Shown here one piece after another: positions 43,210 to 54,450 of a stretch of DNA of 64,000 nt. The stretch's first letter is position 1; each line of letters begins with the position of its first letter. The notes under the pieces are model-generated. The model searched no databases and had not been told where the DNA came from. It saw nothing but the letters and a program-made list of their open reading frames with translations. Made by a program: the position numbers and the translations under genes. Origin of the DNA: Lumbricus terrestris (Eukaryota > Annelida > Clitellata > Crassiclitellata > Lumbricidae); the NCBI GenBank assembly GCA_949752735.1, contig OX457039.1:22366830-22430829 (forward strand). The letters are read 5' to 3'.

Positions 43210-43303
43210 CTGGAGTTGCCTATATGCACTGTCACATTCTTTCTGCCCTGGAGCTGATACGGTACAGACGTTGATCAACTGGTTGATACTTTCTGTCACC
43301 GCC
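43210..43303 (-). CDS. TLN: Talin exon, rod R7 region
   Basis: This 94-bp exon completes the split Arg codon of the preceding exon and reads (R)AVTESINQLINVCTVSAPGQ then KECDSAYRQLQ, ending at CAG/gtagga. The acceptor is gacttag. The motif AVT.SINQLI..CT...APGQKECD.A is diagnostic of talin. With the two leftover bases from the upstream exon it makes exactly 32 codons and returns the frame to phase 0. It is flanked by a 7.1-kb intron upstream and a 7.2-kb intron downstream, both rich in transposons. Confidence 0.94.
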
Positions 43304-43884
43304 CTAAGTCAATCAGATAAGAAAAGCTAGATTAAACTTCACTAAAAAATTAGGGTTTTCAAGATTAAAAATTTAATCTTGCAATTACAAATTTTGGCTG
43401 CTCAAGATTAAAACTCACAAAAGCTTTCACAGAAGGGATGCATACTAAAGAGTCTACACTACTGCAATTAGCCCCTTTAGCGTGTAATAAAAATTGTCAT
43501 AACTCTCATCATAGGCAAAGGGGACACTTCAGCAGTGGGGGGCCAAAATTAATTTTACTTTTGCCCGAAAAAATCAACCCGGAATAATTGACGTCATGCA
43601 CACATAGGTACAATGTATATACCTGTGTAAAATAGCCATCTCTGTTCTTGCACCCACACTCGGGGACAAAGAGCAGGATGGCAAACACCCTGGGCCCGGC
43701 CATATTTAGGGACCAAGTTGAGTAATTTTAGGCCTATATATGCAAATTTATGATGTAGCATATGTATAATATTCCTGACACTTTACTACAACCAGTTCAA
43801 AGTTCACACGAGCAACTGATTAAATTCATAATTGTAGGCCTATATTTTTTTATCTATATTGTTTTATTGTTGTATCGTATTTGA

Positions 43885-44400
43885 TCATCTACAAAGCAAC
43901 TCTAGTAGGGTGAACACTGAACAGCTCAGAGGCGCTCCTGGTGCACAAGACCATGCGACAAGAGGCAGGTTTTAAGATAAGAGAAGGAAGAAGAGAGACT
44001 GCCAGAGAAAGTGTAGAGCGAATGCAAGGAGAAAGCTCATTTCAAAGAGAAAGACCAATTGAGGCTAATGATCGAGACTGAGCCACAGCAGTTTTAGAAG
44101 GCGGAAGCAAGTCTTAGAGTCAAGTCTGTTGGATGAATGAAGTGAACAGTTGGAGGAAGCTGAGTGAGGCCTTAGTATAATGTCGGTCTTATATTTGGGG
44201 CAAAGCCTTGAAGATCATAGTGAAGATCTTAGGTTGCATGTGAGCACGAAGAGGAAGCCAATTGGTGGAGATAGAATGGTGAAAGATCCTAAGACAAATA
44301 AGAGGAATGTGTGCTTTTGGAAATGTGCTCAGTTAAGGTATACCCGTAATTTAAGTGAGCTATCCAGTGCAACACCCTAATCCCGCACACTTGACAAGAA
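43885..44400 (-). pseudogene. L2-like LINE C-terminal fragment
   Basis: Minus-strand broken frames read TNWLPLRAHM(Q/F)..IFTMIFKALPQI, DLLPPSKTAVAQSRSLASIG and NELSL, and the 3' end has the CAGGAGCGCCTCTGAGC motif of L2-type tails. Aligns with LHWLPL...YKILF...SVGPLLWNGL in the LINE at 15921. Confidence 0.65.
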
Positions 44401-45504
44401 GGAAAAGATAGGAAATTTCTGAGAGCAGAACAAGATCTGCAAGTTCAATGTTGATCATTAAAAAAATTTACCATGTTAATTGCGAGCGTTAACTGTGATT
44501 GATCAACAAACCTACTAAAAATGTCACTAGGACACAAAGCTCAATTTCAGCTTTGAGAAAATTGTCAATCTTCTCTTTTCTTAGACTGGAAAGAGGAGAA
44601 TAAGGATTTCTTACAAGTCATCATCGTCCAATACACTTCAGTAGCTTGAATACGTGCACACATTCGAGATGGTATGGTTTGCTAATAGATGTAACTGAAT
44701 ACAGTAATTGCAGGTGTTTTATCTCTGTCTGTGCAGATGACAGGGTGCGCAAGCAAAACTAAATCCACAATGCATTTTAAAATGTACTTACTTCTTTATT
44801 TTGGTCTTTATTTTGGTGCATGACATCAGACCAGAAACAGACATTCTTATAGCATGCCAGAGCCACACTAAGTCAGTGATATTTTCGTTAACGGAAATAG
44901 AAACTAGAAGTAAAATTATGAATTTCCGTTAACGTGAATAAGAACGAAAATTAGGAATTATTTTGAGAACGAGAATAGAACTAGAACTGAAATACGCCGG
45001 AGAGAACTGAAATATGAATAGAAATAGGAATTAATTTCAGACCGAAAATTATTACACTATGATGATTTTTCTGATTCGCTGTGTGTGCAAGTCTGTATAA
45101 AGTCAGACAATCCATTTCTGAGAACCCTTAAGATCAGTAATCTTCTAATATATCCCCTCCCCCGACATATTATCACAACTAATTAAGAAATTTCGTTTGC
45201 TTTCTGAATCACTCAAACACAGGGGCCCTCGTACAGTTTAAAGACACAGGATCGTTAGTCAAACAACCTGACAATTGAGTAATTAATGTACGGCTGAACA
45301 CAGGGTGAAGGAAGTTAATTACAGGTGCATTTGATGCATGACCTGTATGGGGATACGGGAGGGGCAAGGGTGAATGAACATGAGCCTATAGATACCTATG
45401 GGTTCACACCTATCACACATCAGTGGCACACATGCGGTTGAAATAGAGTTTGACATTTTGACACCTCAATGGACTTGGCAATAATAATTATGCTGATAGG
45501 GTAA

Positions 45505-46252
45505 GCGTCATAATAAGTAAGTAAGTAAGTAAGTAAGAATATTCTTTATTATACCACCAGCAAACGCACAGTAGTTTACAGAGGAAATAAATAATAGAAA
45601 ACATTTATGCAAAGTTATATAACATTCGCATAATAAAACTGTTTCTGGCATAAGAATCAACTCTAGGAAGGGTTAGATTATGTGGCCTTGGTCGAGTATT
45701 GTATGGAGTGACCTTAAGGGGAGGGAAGAGGTCGTGAAGAATGTGACAATGATTTAAGAGGATAGAGCGGAAAAGAGCAGAGTCAGCCCAAGAACAGAGA
45801 CTGTCCAAACTAGGAAAATCGGTTGGAAGAAAGCTTGAATGGGTCAATTTTCTTAAAAGACCGTTAAGACGTTTACGCTCCATTGCGTTGGCAAACCCCC
45901 ACCAAACAGGGGAGGCATAAAGTAATCTCGCAATGGTAGTAGCTCTTACAACGTCAAACAGACGTTGACCATGGAGGCCGTGGGCAACTAAAACACGCAG
46001 AGCAAACATGGATTGACGGGCTTTACAGCATATTTTGCTAATGTGAGCCTCAAAGCCAATCCGATCAGAGATGGTGACACCCAAAACAACCATCTGCTGG
46101 ACCCTTTCGATGCCCGAGATGGGGGGAGGGAGAATAATAGCTTTAGACCGAGGTCGCCTGATGATCATTTCACTGGTCTTAGCTTGATTTAGTTTTAGAT
46201 TGCTAATAGATGCCCACTGAGATATATGGTCAAGTTCTGAAAGAGTGGTATC
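45505..46252 (-). pseudogene. TTAC-tailed LINE, C-terminal region
   Basis: The frame VDTTLSELDHISQWASISNL, KLNQAKTSEMIIRRPRSKAI, PPPISGIERVQQMVVLGVTI, FALRVLVAHGLHGQ, YASPVWWGFANAMERKRLNG and YNTRPRPHNLTLPRVDS runs to a natural stop near 45605. The 3' end has AATAAAGAATATTCTTACTT and TTAC repeats (45517-45536). The reverse transcriptase catalytic part is gone: a mariner sits at its upstream edge, and its terminal repeat supplies an artificial N-terminus (MGYFFWPHP). The 47451 side does not continue the LINE. Confidence 0.85.
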
Positions 46253-46254
46253 TA

Positions 46255-47448
46255 CAGGGTGCGGCCAAAAAAAATAACCCATTACGAAAATCGCGATTTC
46301 TCAAAAACCGCTGAATGTTTTGTTATAAAACTTCGCCAGTCTATTTGACACATATTTATTTACAACTTGGCTAAATCTAATGAAATTCGATTCATGAACA
46401 CCAAAATGGTGCAACCCTGAAGTGAAACAATGTTATTTTCGTTTCAACAGACATTTGGTGATAGCAATAACAGCAATAAGTAACAAAGTAGCGACGCAAA
46501 CAGAAATGTAACAAAGCGCAAGGTTACTTATTGTTATTGACAAGATTAGGCCAAACTGTTAAGTTTTGTGCAGTGAATGTTCGAAGTGACCAACGTTTGC
46601 TTTTACGCAAGCTTGCAGACGTTTTCGAAAGCCCAGAACAGACTTCTGAATGGTCTCAAGTGGCAAGTCATTCCAGATAATTTGCAGTGTAGTTTTCAGT
46701 TCATAAATGTTCTTTGGCTGTGTGGGAAGTTTGTTGTAAGTCTCAAGCATTGCACCCCAGACAGCATAGTCGAGTGGGTTCATATCTGGAGAATTTGGCG
46801 GCCATGAATCTTTGTCGACGAAGTCCGGACAGTGACTTGTTAACCAATCTTGGGCCAGCTTGGCGCCGTAAGCGGGCGCTCCATCTTGCTGAAAAGTGGA
46901 CTGATTTCCCAAGACAGTGTGACAGTCATCGACAAGCTTAGGCAAAATATTCTCCACGTATAGTACCTATAGCTATAGCATTGACTTTGGCCTTTTCGTC
47001 AATGAAATGCAAGCGTCCCTTCCCTCATAGCTGACACCTGCAGAAACCATGATGTTGGGAGAGAACTTGGTTCTCTCGACCAACAGGCGGCTTGGATGGA
47101 TATCGGCTTTTTCTTCTTCGCCCAGGCGCGGTTGTTTTGAATATTAATGGGTGGATTGATGTAAAAGATCTTTTCATCGGTGAAGAAAACCTTATTATGG
47201 CACACTGCAGGCTACTTTATGTAAAATTATGCTTTCCTATTACGCGAATGCCGTGTTAAATTGAAAATATGCAGTTCCTTCTTCTGCCTGATGTCATGAT
47301 CACAAATATAACGATACTGACATAAAATTTTCAGATAATATGCAGAACTATGTTACGAATAAGAATGAAAATATTTGTAAGAAAATATTCAGCGGTTTTC
47401 GAGAAATCGCAATTTTCGTAACGGGTTATTTTTTTTGGCCGCACCCTG
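46255..47448 (-). mobile_element. Mariner-type transposon, TA TSD
   Basis: Termini CAGGGTGCGGCCAAAAAAAA and TTTTTTTTGGCCGCACCCTG extend as inverted repeats for about 65 bp (AATAACCC(A/G)TTACGAAAAT, GCGATTTCTC(A/G)AAAACCGCT). TA is at both flanks (46253-46254, 47449-47450). It is 1,194 bp and carries a broken transposase on the minus strand. Confidence 0.93.
46559..47205 (-). pseudogene. Mariner-family transposase, DD37D type, frameshifted
   Basis: Segment 1 (47205-46999) has KVFFTDEKIFYINPP, containing the first catalytic Asp. After a frameshift the second segment (46957-46559) has FQQDGAPAYGAKLAQDWL (second Asp), then WPPNSPDMNPLDYAVWG (third Asp). Exactly 37 residues separate the second and third Asp, the DD37D spacing. 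The N-terminal helix-turn-helix region is missing, and at least one frameshift separates the segments, so it is inactive. The family label rests on spacing and NPLDY; the subfamily is not certain. Confidence 0.85.
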
Positions 47449-47859
47449 TAGACTTCTAGATATACATTAAGGATCTAACCTACCTAGATGTTTGTGAATA
47501 GGACAAATGAGGATGGGGGAATAGAGGTGTCTATTGGCTATTTTGTGGCTGGCTATTGAAACTTCTGTGATTTTGGAACAGCGTACAGTGTTTTATTTAC
47601 ATATCGATTAATGGATCAGAGACCACATACACATTACAATGGCGAACTGCAGCGCACAGACAGAATCATAGCACTTGGATCCTAGCTTGTACTGGGGTAT
47701 CTTAAGGGTAGATGATTTTAACACAGTGGATTCCCCTATTTCAAGATTCATAACCCATACCATTGACTTCGGACATTTGTTTTAAAAGTAGATATGATGC
47801 TGATGGGTGGAAATTTTGGCCGCAATTCTCAACATATTATTATTATTATGACATAAATT

Positions 47860-48761
47860 TAGGGCTGTTGTTCGATTAAAAATTTTAATCGAAATTAATC
47901 GCGCGATTAATTTTTTTAATCGCAATTAACTGCAAATTAATCGCAATACTTCAAATATTATTAATCTTGTTATTTTCTAAGGACCCCTGAAGCATAAAGT
48001 TTCAATGACTGAATGCAATATTCTTTCTATTGCAAACAAGTTTAATAATTTCTGGCTTAGGCCTATTGAATTTATGCATTTAGCTTATTGAAGAGTTTTG
48101 TATGACAGACAGAATTGAAACACTGTTCAAATCAATCAACTGCTCAAAATCCTCTAATTTTTTCCATTTGAGTCACCTAGCTTTAATTAAAATGACAGGA
48201 CTAAAATAATGTGAAATTAGACAACTGTTTTCTGACTATCAAGATTAATTATTTATTCAGCCAATTGTATAGGCAGACCAGTTTATTTACATTGGTCGGT
48301 TCAAGGGATGCTCTCATTAATTAACAATAGTAGGTCTACTATTGAACCCCATTATTTAGTCACAATTTTTCACAAGATGTTGCGGTTCTTGCCAAACCTC
48401 GTCTCAGTTGTCCTTCTGTAAACATTTATCATTTGAAACCTGAAATCAATATTATTGGTCTTGTCATCTCATGGAGTTCAACCAACGTAGTCTGACGTCT
48501 GACGGGGTGAGGAAAGAGGAAACAGCCTTTATTGGACCGAATGCGGCCGATGTCGACGACTCATCGTTAGGGTTTAACGCATGTTTTGGTTTGCATGCAG
48601 GCGAGCAAAGAATTGCTACGATAATATTCAAATTCTTTTTTGGAATATTTGCCAAAGAATGTACCACTAATTAACGCATACGATTAATGCGTTAAAATTT
48701 TTAATCGCAATTTTTTAACGCGTTAATCGCACGCGTTAACGCGATTAAATCAACAGCCCTA
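47860..48761. mobile_element. hAT element (TAGGGCTG family) copy 2, TSD CATAAATT
   Basis: Begins TAGGGCTGTTGTTCGATTA and ends TTAACGCGATTAAATCAACAGCCCTA. TSD CATAAATT at 47852-47859 and 48762-48769. It is 902 bp and lacks both insertions found in copy 1, so it shows the ancestral interior. Non-coding. Confidence 0.93.
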
Positions 48762-48839
48762 CATAAATTTATTACGCACGCAAGGTCACACCAAAGTGTG
48801 AATCTGAGGCGCAGATAGTCAGCCACCAGAGAAAGATAC

Positions 48840-50040
48840 AGTTAAAGGTCCATGTGCTTGAAAGCCAAAGAGAAATAGTGAGTTTTGAGCCGTTTTTTGA
48901 AGGTAGGGAGTGAACTTGAGCAACGAAGAGAGAGTGGAAGTAGATTCCATTCTTTGGGAGCAGAGGCATGGAATGCATGCGAGCCCATAACAGTTCTGCA
49001 TCGAGGCTCAGCTAAAAGACCCATGTTTGATGATCGCAGGCAACGAGGAGGAATGTAAAGAGTAGGCCTAAGCAGTGACTGAAGGTAGGACGGTGTTCCG
49101 GTGGAGAGGGATTTGTAGGTAAAACAGGCCAATTTAAATTTTATCCTGAACTCGACAGCAAGCCAATGCAGCTGATGAAGTAAGATTGATGAACTAGATC
49201 GCAGTGGGACACGCAGCACACCCCCAGCTAAGGAATTTTGGATGCGTTGCAGCCTATGTAGCTCATAGTCTGAAATGCCAACAAAAATCGCATTAGGATA
49301 ATCAAGGCGAGAGGAGACAAGGGAGCAAGCTAATGTCTTCGACATATCCTTAGTCAGAGCCGACCTAATGTGGCGTATTGCCCTGATGTGATAAAAGCAA
49401 GATCTACAAAGGCTAGTTACATGCATCTGAAAAGTAAGCATACTGTCCAGGGTAACCCCAAGAGTTTTGACAGAATCTGATAATGGTACTGCAGAGCCTG
49501 CGAGGTCGATGCTGGAAAGTGAAAGAAAAGAACGCAGGCGTTGTCGTGACCCGAACAAAATTGCCTCAGACTTGTTTGGGTCTATAGCCAAACCGTTAAA
49601 ACAGAACCAGGCATATAAAGATGAAAGGCACTCCTCAAGTTTAAGTTTACCGGACTGATCAGTGTGTGACAGAGCAATATGGAGCTGAGTGTCGTCCGCG
49701 TACTGCTGTAATTGGACACCAAAATGATTAGCTATGCGATTAATTGGGGAGGTAAAGACGGTGAATAATAGAGGACCAAGGACCCTGTGGAACTCCAGCA
49801 GTGCAAACAGTGGGTTCAGACCGAGTGGTACCGATGCCCACCTTCCGGTCACCGAGATAAAACGCTAACCAGTTTAAGGCTGTACCAGAGACACCAAAGC
49901 TTTTGGTGAGTCTTGAAAGAAGTAATTGATCGTCTACGGTATCGAAAGCTGCACTGAGGTTAAGACATACAGAAAGGCAGGCTTTACCATTGTCAATAGA
50001 CGAAAAGATGTTGTCATAGGAGATTTGACTTCACAAGTTA
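48840..50040 (-). pseudogene. CR1/L2-group LINE reverse transcriptase, C-terminal half
   Basis: Frame 48842-49852 encodes VLGPLLFTVFTSPINRI (motif B end), QQYADDTQLHIALS (motif C), KSEAILFGSRQRL, VKTLGVTLDSMLTFQMHV, VSSRLDYPNAIFVGISDYEL and LHWLAVEFRIKFKLACFTYK to its stop. Upstream 49853-50035, in another frame, are KPAFLYVLTSVQLSIP and TINYFFQDSPKALV (remains of the A region), so a frameshift separates them. It is a different LINE from those at 9751 and 45505. The fragment at 17890 is a relative. Confidence 0.85.
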
Positions 50041-50420
50041 CAAGTTGTCTTTAGCCGTCGAAGATTGTTTATCCAGTCCGGAATTGTCATTATTTTAGAA
50101 CTTTTATTAGGCCCATAGAAATGAAATTATTTATGAACTTAAATTAGAACTGCAATTATTTCAGAACTTGAATTAGAACCGAAATTATTTCAGAACTTGA
50201 ATTAGAACTGAAATTATTTCAGAACTTGAATTAGAACTGAAATAGGAATTATTTTCAGAATAGGAAAAGAATTAGAACTGAAATTAGAGTCTTAGAACTG
50301 AATAAGAACTAAAATTGGGAATTATTTTTAGAACTGAAATATCACTGCACTAAGTACAACTTGCTGTCTCCATCAAAGCTGCCTCTATCAAGACAAAACA
50401 AACATTTTAAAACTAGTTAC

Positions 50421-50761
50421 CTTGCGGCCTGTGCCAGAAGACTCTTTACATTTGGAGCATTAGGATCAGTTACAAGAGACTTTGTTGCCAAAAGGAACTT
50501 GCTGGCCATCATAGAGACGCTTCGCAATTCTGTCACAATTCGTGACTGTGATCCTGGGTCTTTCGCAGTGCCTGCCATTTCCATTCCACTCTTGACAAAG
50601 TCTTCATAGGCACAGCTGAATTGATGAGAAGCTGGTGCCATGAGCTGGGGAGCATTCTGGGAAGCGGCTGTCAAAATGTCCTTTGCTGCTTGATTCAGAT
50701 CGGCTGCAAGTGAATTAAGTTGAAGTTGAACCTCTTGGAAATGACGCTCTGTTACTGGAAA
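50421..50761 (-). CDS. TLN: Talin exon, rod R6/R7 region
   Basis: The exon begins FPVTERHFQEVQLQLNSLAA in phase 0 after an aatttag acceptor and ends ...VKSLLAQAA plus two bases of an Arg codon at AAG/gtaact, so the next intron splits a codon after its second base. The block FVKSGMEMAG and the stretch SM.ASK.LLA.K.L..DP.APN.KS.L..AAR are near-identical to vertebrate talin. This helical region lies around the R6/R7 boundary; R7 in vertebrates carries the KANK-binding surface (family knowledge). A 5.5-kb hAT-flanked insertion ends only 65 bp beyond the donor. Confidence 0.94.
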
Positions 50762-50894
50762 CTAAATTAAACACCAGCAAACATTACATTGCAGAAGACA
50801 GTTATAAAAGAAAGTACTACTTAGTGGCAAAATGATAACAGTCTGAAATTCCCCATCATATAAAATAATCATCTCACAATATGCTGACCAAAGG

Positions 50895-51735
50895 GTGACC
50901 TGACAAAATGTCGCAGTGACAATATGTCGCAAGACAAAATGTCACCGACAAAATGTCGTGGACGTAAATGAGCAAATACTAGATTATTTTAATAATTGAC
51001 TATTTAAGACTAGAAATCGAATGAACTTGTTAAAGGACACACATTGGTCAAAGGACACACATTCCAACTCAGAATTTCAACGAAGAAAGCCAAATAACAG
51101 AAATACAAAGCTAAAGAGTGTGCAAACAAACTCTCAGCACATGATGCTACCACAAAGTTACAGTGATACTAAGAATTCTAGCAAGGTCTCCCAAATATTG
51201 AATGGAATCTCTGTTTCTGTAATCGGTGACGATGCTGCTCTTGGTGGAATTGACGAGAAAGTTTGGTTACTGTTGGATGGACACATTCGATTTCACGATA
51301 CGCTGGTTGTTCGAAGGCAAGTGCAAGCAGACGCTTCGTGATTGCATGGCAAATTCAACGTCATCTCTATATTGTGTTGGTAAATCTTCGCTCTGCAACT
51401 TCCTCCAAATGCGTTGTTCAAAATAAAATGCCACAATTGCTGCCAGTTCGAAGTCCATCATGACAGATATAGGGTTAAGATATTAACCCTATACTGTCTT
51501 CAAAGGCAACAATGACTCTAAGAAACCGTTATATATTGTCTCAGATGGGTCCTCTTATATACTGGTCCGCTACCATGCTTTACCTTCTCGTATAGGTATA
51601 CTTCTAACTTTGGACAGATCAAAGCAATCTATTCTACGCACTATGCACTTAGTCCACAACATTTTGCCCACGGCATTTTGTCGGCGACATTTTATCTTGC
51701 GACATTTTGTCTTGTGACATTTTGTCATGGAACCG
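50895..51735. mobile_element. Element with GACAAAATGTCGC subterminal modules
   Basis: Left 50898-50962 has four copies of GACAAAATGTC(G/A)C; right 51657-51728 has at least five inverted copies (GCGACATTTTGTCTTG). The interior (51020-51480) has frames on both strands without a recognisable domain. TSDs are not clear. The architecture resembles the 56666-61041 element. Confidence 0.6.
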
Positions 51736-52715
51736 ACAAAAGTACCAACTTATACAAAAGCAATTCAATCACATTGACTACAGTAACCAATTGAGTAAAC
51801 TTAGAATCGAAAATCAATTTCCTTTAAGCTATCTTCTTCATCTTCATTGTCCATGGTCTGACAGCCCGTAGGTGTCCACTGCGCACTTGACTACTCTCTT
51901 CCATGCTTCCCTGTCCCGTGCTCGATGTGTCTAGAGGATTTCTGTCGTCTTATTTTTTACAGCGAAGTATCTGCACCCGTTCGTCCAACCCCCCTCTTTG
52001 GGGACTAGCTTTGGTTCTTCCGGAGGTCGAATGTAGTTTGTCTTCAGAGTTCTTTCTCTTAGCCTAAGGCAACCTGTATTCGCCTTGTCACAGTTCCACC
52101 AATTGGGTTATGCAGCTTTTATTTGGAATGACGACGCCACTCGCCTTCCCACTAGCCTAAACCCTGGTTTCACTGCCGCTGTTGGTCCACGACTGCTTAT
52201 TCGTCAGGAGAAACTCCCCTGCTTATTTCGCAGCTACCCTTCTTACTGAAGGCCATTCCACTATCCGCCACCTGTGGACGCGCTGGGTAGCAGTACAGCT
52301 CTGCCCCCCTTTAAGCTATAGACTAATGTTTAACATCTTAACATGAGCTTTAAAGATTTTACAAGATTAATAGTCCGAAACTAATCACTCAAGAAACACA
52401 TGCATTTACGTAAGGTGCGCTATTTTAAAATTTGATGAATCTTTTGTTAAATTTATTTCAACTGAAGTTATTGGTCATCCAGCCAATACATCATTTGTTA
52501 CCATAACAATTCTGCATCAATTATAATAAATTATATAAAAAGCATGTACAATAACATCTCAGAATTTCTAAATAGGCACTTACTGGTGTAACAGGCTGCA
52601 TTTGTAATAACTCATTTTGTGCCTTTGTAAAGACATTTAAACCAAACGCATTTGTCAACCTATTCATATTATTTCTGACTTCAGTATTTCTACATCAAAA
52701 TAGACAGAAGGTAAC
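51736..52715. other. Intronic sequence; possible old repeat at 51840-52310
   Basis: A GC-richer block (51840-52310) contains ATGGTCTGACAGCCCG, CTTCCCTGTCCCGTGCTCG and CCGCCACCTGTGGACGCG. It looks like inserted sequence of unknown type. Elsewhere there is nothing to report. Confidence 0.35.
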
Positions 52716-52838
52716 CTTTTGTGGTTGAGCCAGCTTGATGACAAGAGATGACACAAGTTTTGTGGCCTGTTCAATGTCCTGAAGTCCTGGTAGACAATTG
52801 ATGCAGTTATTCAAAGCCTGAGACACACCTCGGGCAGT
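52716..52838 (-). CDS. TLN: Talin exon, rod R6 region
   Basis: This 41-codon exon, phase 0 to phase 0, reads TARGVSQALNNCINCLPGLQ onward and ends ...VIKLAQPQK at an AAG/gttacc donor; the acceptor is atcgtag. The C..CLPG..D(I/V) motif corresponds to NRCVSCLPGQRDVD of vertebrate talin, a clear family signature. It continues directly from RLAQ of the previous exon, so no exon is missing between them despite the 9-kb intron. It is too short to appear as a long open frame and was found by splice-site and family matching. Confidence 0.9.
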
Positions 52839-53079
52839 CTACGATGGAAGCACAGACAGACAGTTCAAATGAATATCAACAGAGGTGAAACCTTAAGCTA
52901 TAAATGCAGAAACTATTAAGAGACAAAACAATCCAAGTCTTTAATAGGATTTCCAATAACCAAGAAGCCCTGGATAGGAACGTACTACCGTACTTTGACA
53001 CTGAAAATATAATATTTGAATCGAAACCTGCCAAGGCAGGCAGAAGCATCAGTGGTAAACACCTGATACTAGTTCACCA

Positions 53080-53635
53080 GAAACAGTGCATTTACTGACA
53101 AAAGTATACTTAATTATTTCTCATGATGTTGTACATTCCACCACAGTCAGGCGAATGCTTTATTCTTCATCAGCGTTGTGGAGTTTTGCAAATGAGGGTC
53201 AGAGGAGTCATCTGTCCGCTATTATTAGGAAGTTGATAAGACAGGGTTTTTTGCCCACTAACACTCCTACTTTTGACATGTTATGTTCTAAGACAGATAT
53301 AGGCCTATCCCTCTTTTCTTCTATCATCTGTGACCATGGGCATGTTCTCCATGGTCTTCTTCCACCTGAAAGTGTGACTGGTTACTCCCTTAGGCCCCGA
53401 TCACATAATCTAGAGATACCATGTCATTCTTGATTGGAAAGGGATTTATCGCCAGAATGCTATATAGTTAACTTGTTTGACGATAATAGGTTAGTAATTC
53501 TATTATATTTAACTTGTGATTTTAATTTGTATGTTTTTATTACCTATTATTACTTCGATGTATTATAATGATGTTCTATGTCTCATTGTGCGTTTGCAAG
53601 TGGAGTAATAAAGAAGATACTTACTTACTTACTAT
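53080..53635 (+). pseudogene. TTAC-tailed LINE, C-terminal region
   Basis: The frame SHDVVHSTTVRRMLYSSSAL, WSFANEGQRSHLSAIIRKLI, RQGFLPTNTPTFDMLC and SLRPRSHNLEIPCHS stops at 53431. 3' sequence runs to TAATAAAGAAGATACTTACT and TTAC repeats ending near 53633. Plus strand, 5' truncated. Relative of the LINEs at 45505 and 54455. Confidence 0.8.
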
Positions 53636-53639
53636 ATTG

Positions 53640-54370
53640 TGCAGGTGTCTAATGAACAAGGCATCGACCGATGGCACACCAAAGCCAAGCCAGAATCAAG
53701 CCAGAATCAGGCAGAATTGAAAACAACAAAGTCTATGACTTAAACCAATCCAATTTTTCAGTTGCTGTGGAGTGTCCAGTAGCAAAATTCAGTCTTCGAT
53801 GGAATAGGAGAAGTTTATTGACCACCATCCAGCAACTGAGAGATTGGTGCACCTCCGTTAACAAAACAATTTTTAGTGAAAAGAAATTGGAGCAATAATG
53901 TTGGGAAAATAATGATTGACTTAAGTGCTGTGGTTGGCTGCAATTCAACATTAAAGCCCAATTTGAAACAGATGTCATGTTATTGGATTCACAATTTTTT
54001 TCTTGGTGTTGGATTCCCGTTAAATGATGATCCAATACCATGATTTAAGTTTTAAAAAATATATGATTTACCTTGATTAACTATATTTTGGTTATTAAAT
54101 AGATAAACACACCACTCATTGGTACATAGAATAGATAAAAATTAGTAATAATTGTTATGTAAAAGTTGTGACTCTGGACAATGAGTTCTGAATTGTTTGC
54201 ATGGTTGAAATATTAAACATTTCACCACTTTCGTGGTCTCCTGAGCCTAGCCTACTGATAAGTTCAGTGACTTTTTCCACAAGTTGATAGGGTAAAATCA
54301 CCAACTGCAAGTAGTGAAATTGTCATCATTGCAAAAGTGGAACTGTAATATCTTTGATCAAATATGTCAC
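53640..54370. other. Intronic sequence, nothing recognised
   Basis: Frames at 53671-54041 have no domain or splice support. Confidence 0.4.
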
Positions 54371-54377
54371 CATTTAA

Positions 54378-54450
54378 TCCCTTTACCAGCCGACTGGCAT
54401 ATAATTATATATAAAATTTACGACTATAATCGGGATAGCCAGTAAAGGGG
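54378..54450. mobile_element. 73-bp palindromic TTAA-flanked MITE, copy 2
   Basis: TTAA at 54374-54377 and 54451-54454; ends TCCCTTTACCAGCCG and GCCAGTAAAGGGG; core ACGACTATAATCGGGA as in 39552-39623. Confidence 0.82.

Larger units (their letters stand above)
44874..50347. mobile_element. 5.5-kb hAT shell, TSD CACTAAGT, packed with nested elements
   Basis: Left CAGTGATATTTTCGTTAACG and right AACTGAAATATCACTG are inverted termini. CACTAAGT is duplicated at 44866-44873 and 50348-50355. Both ends carry degenerate GAACTGAAATTAG-type repeats (44890-45050, 50090-50345). Between them are a TTAC LINE, a mariner, a second hAT and a CR1-like LINE, all apparently later insertions. No transposase of its own is recognised. 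Confidence 0.85.

Noticed and set aside
51021..51480. Possible transposase frame inside the GACAAAATGTC element (plus 106 codons, minus 64 codons)
   Set aside because: No catalytic motif or domain could be recognised on either strand, so I made no functional call.
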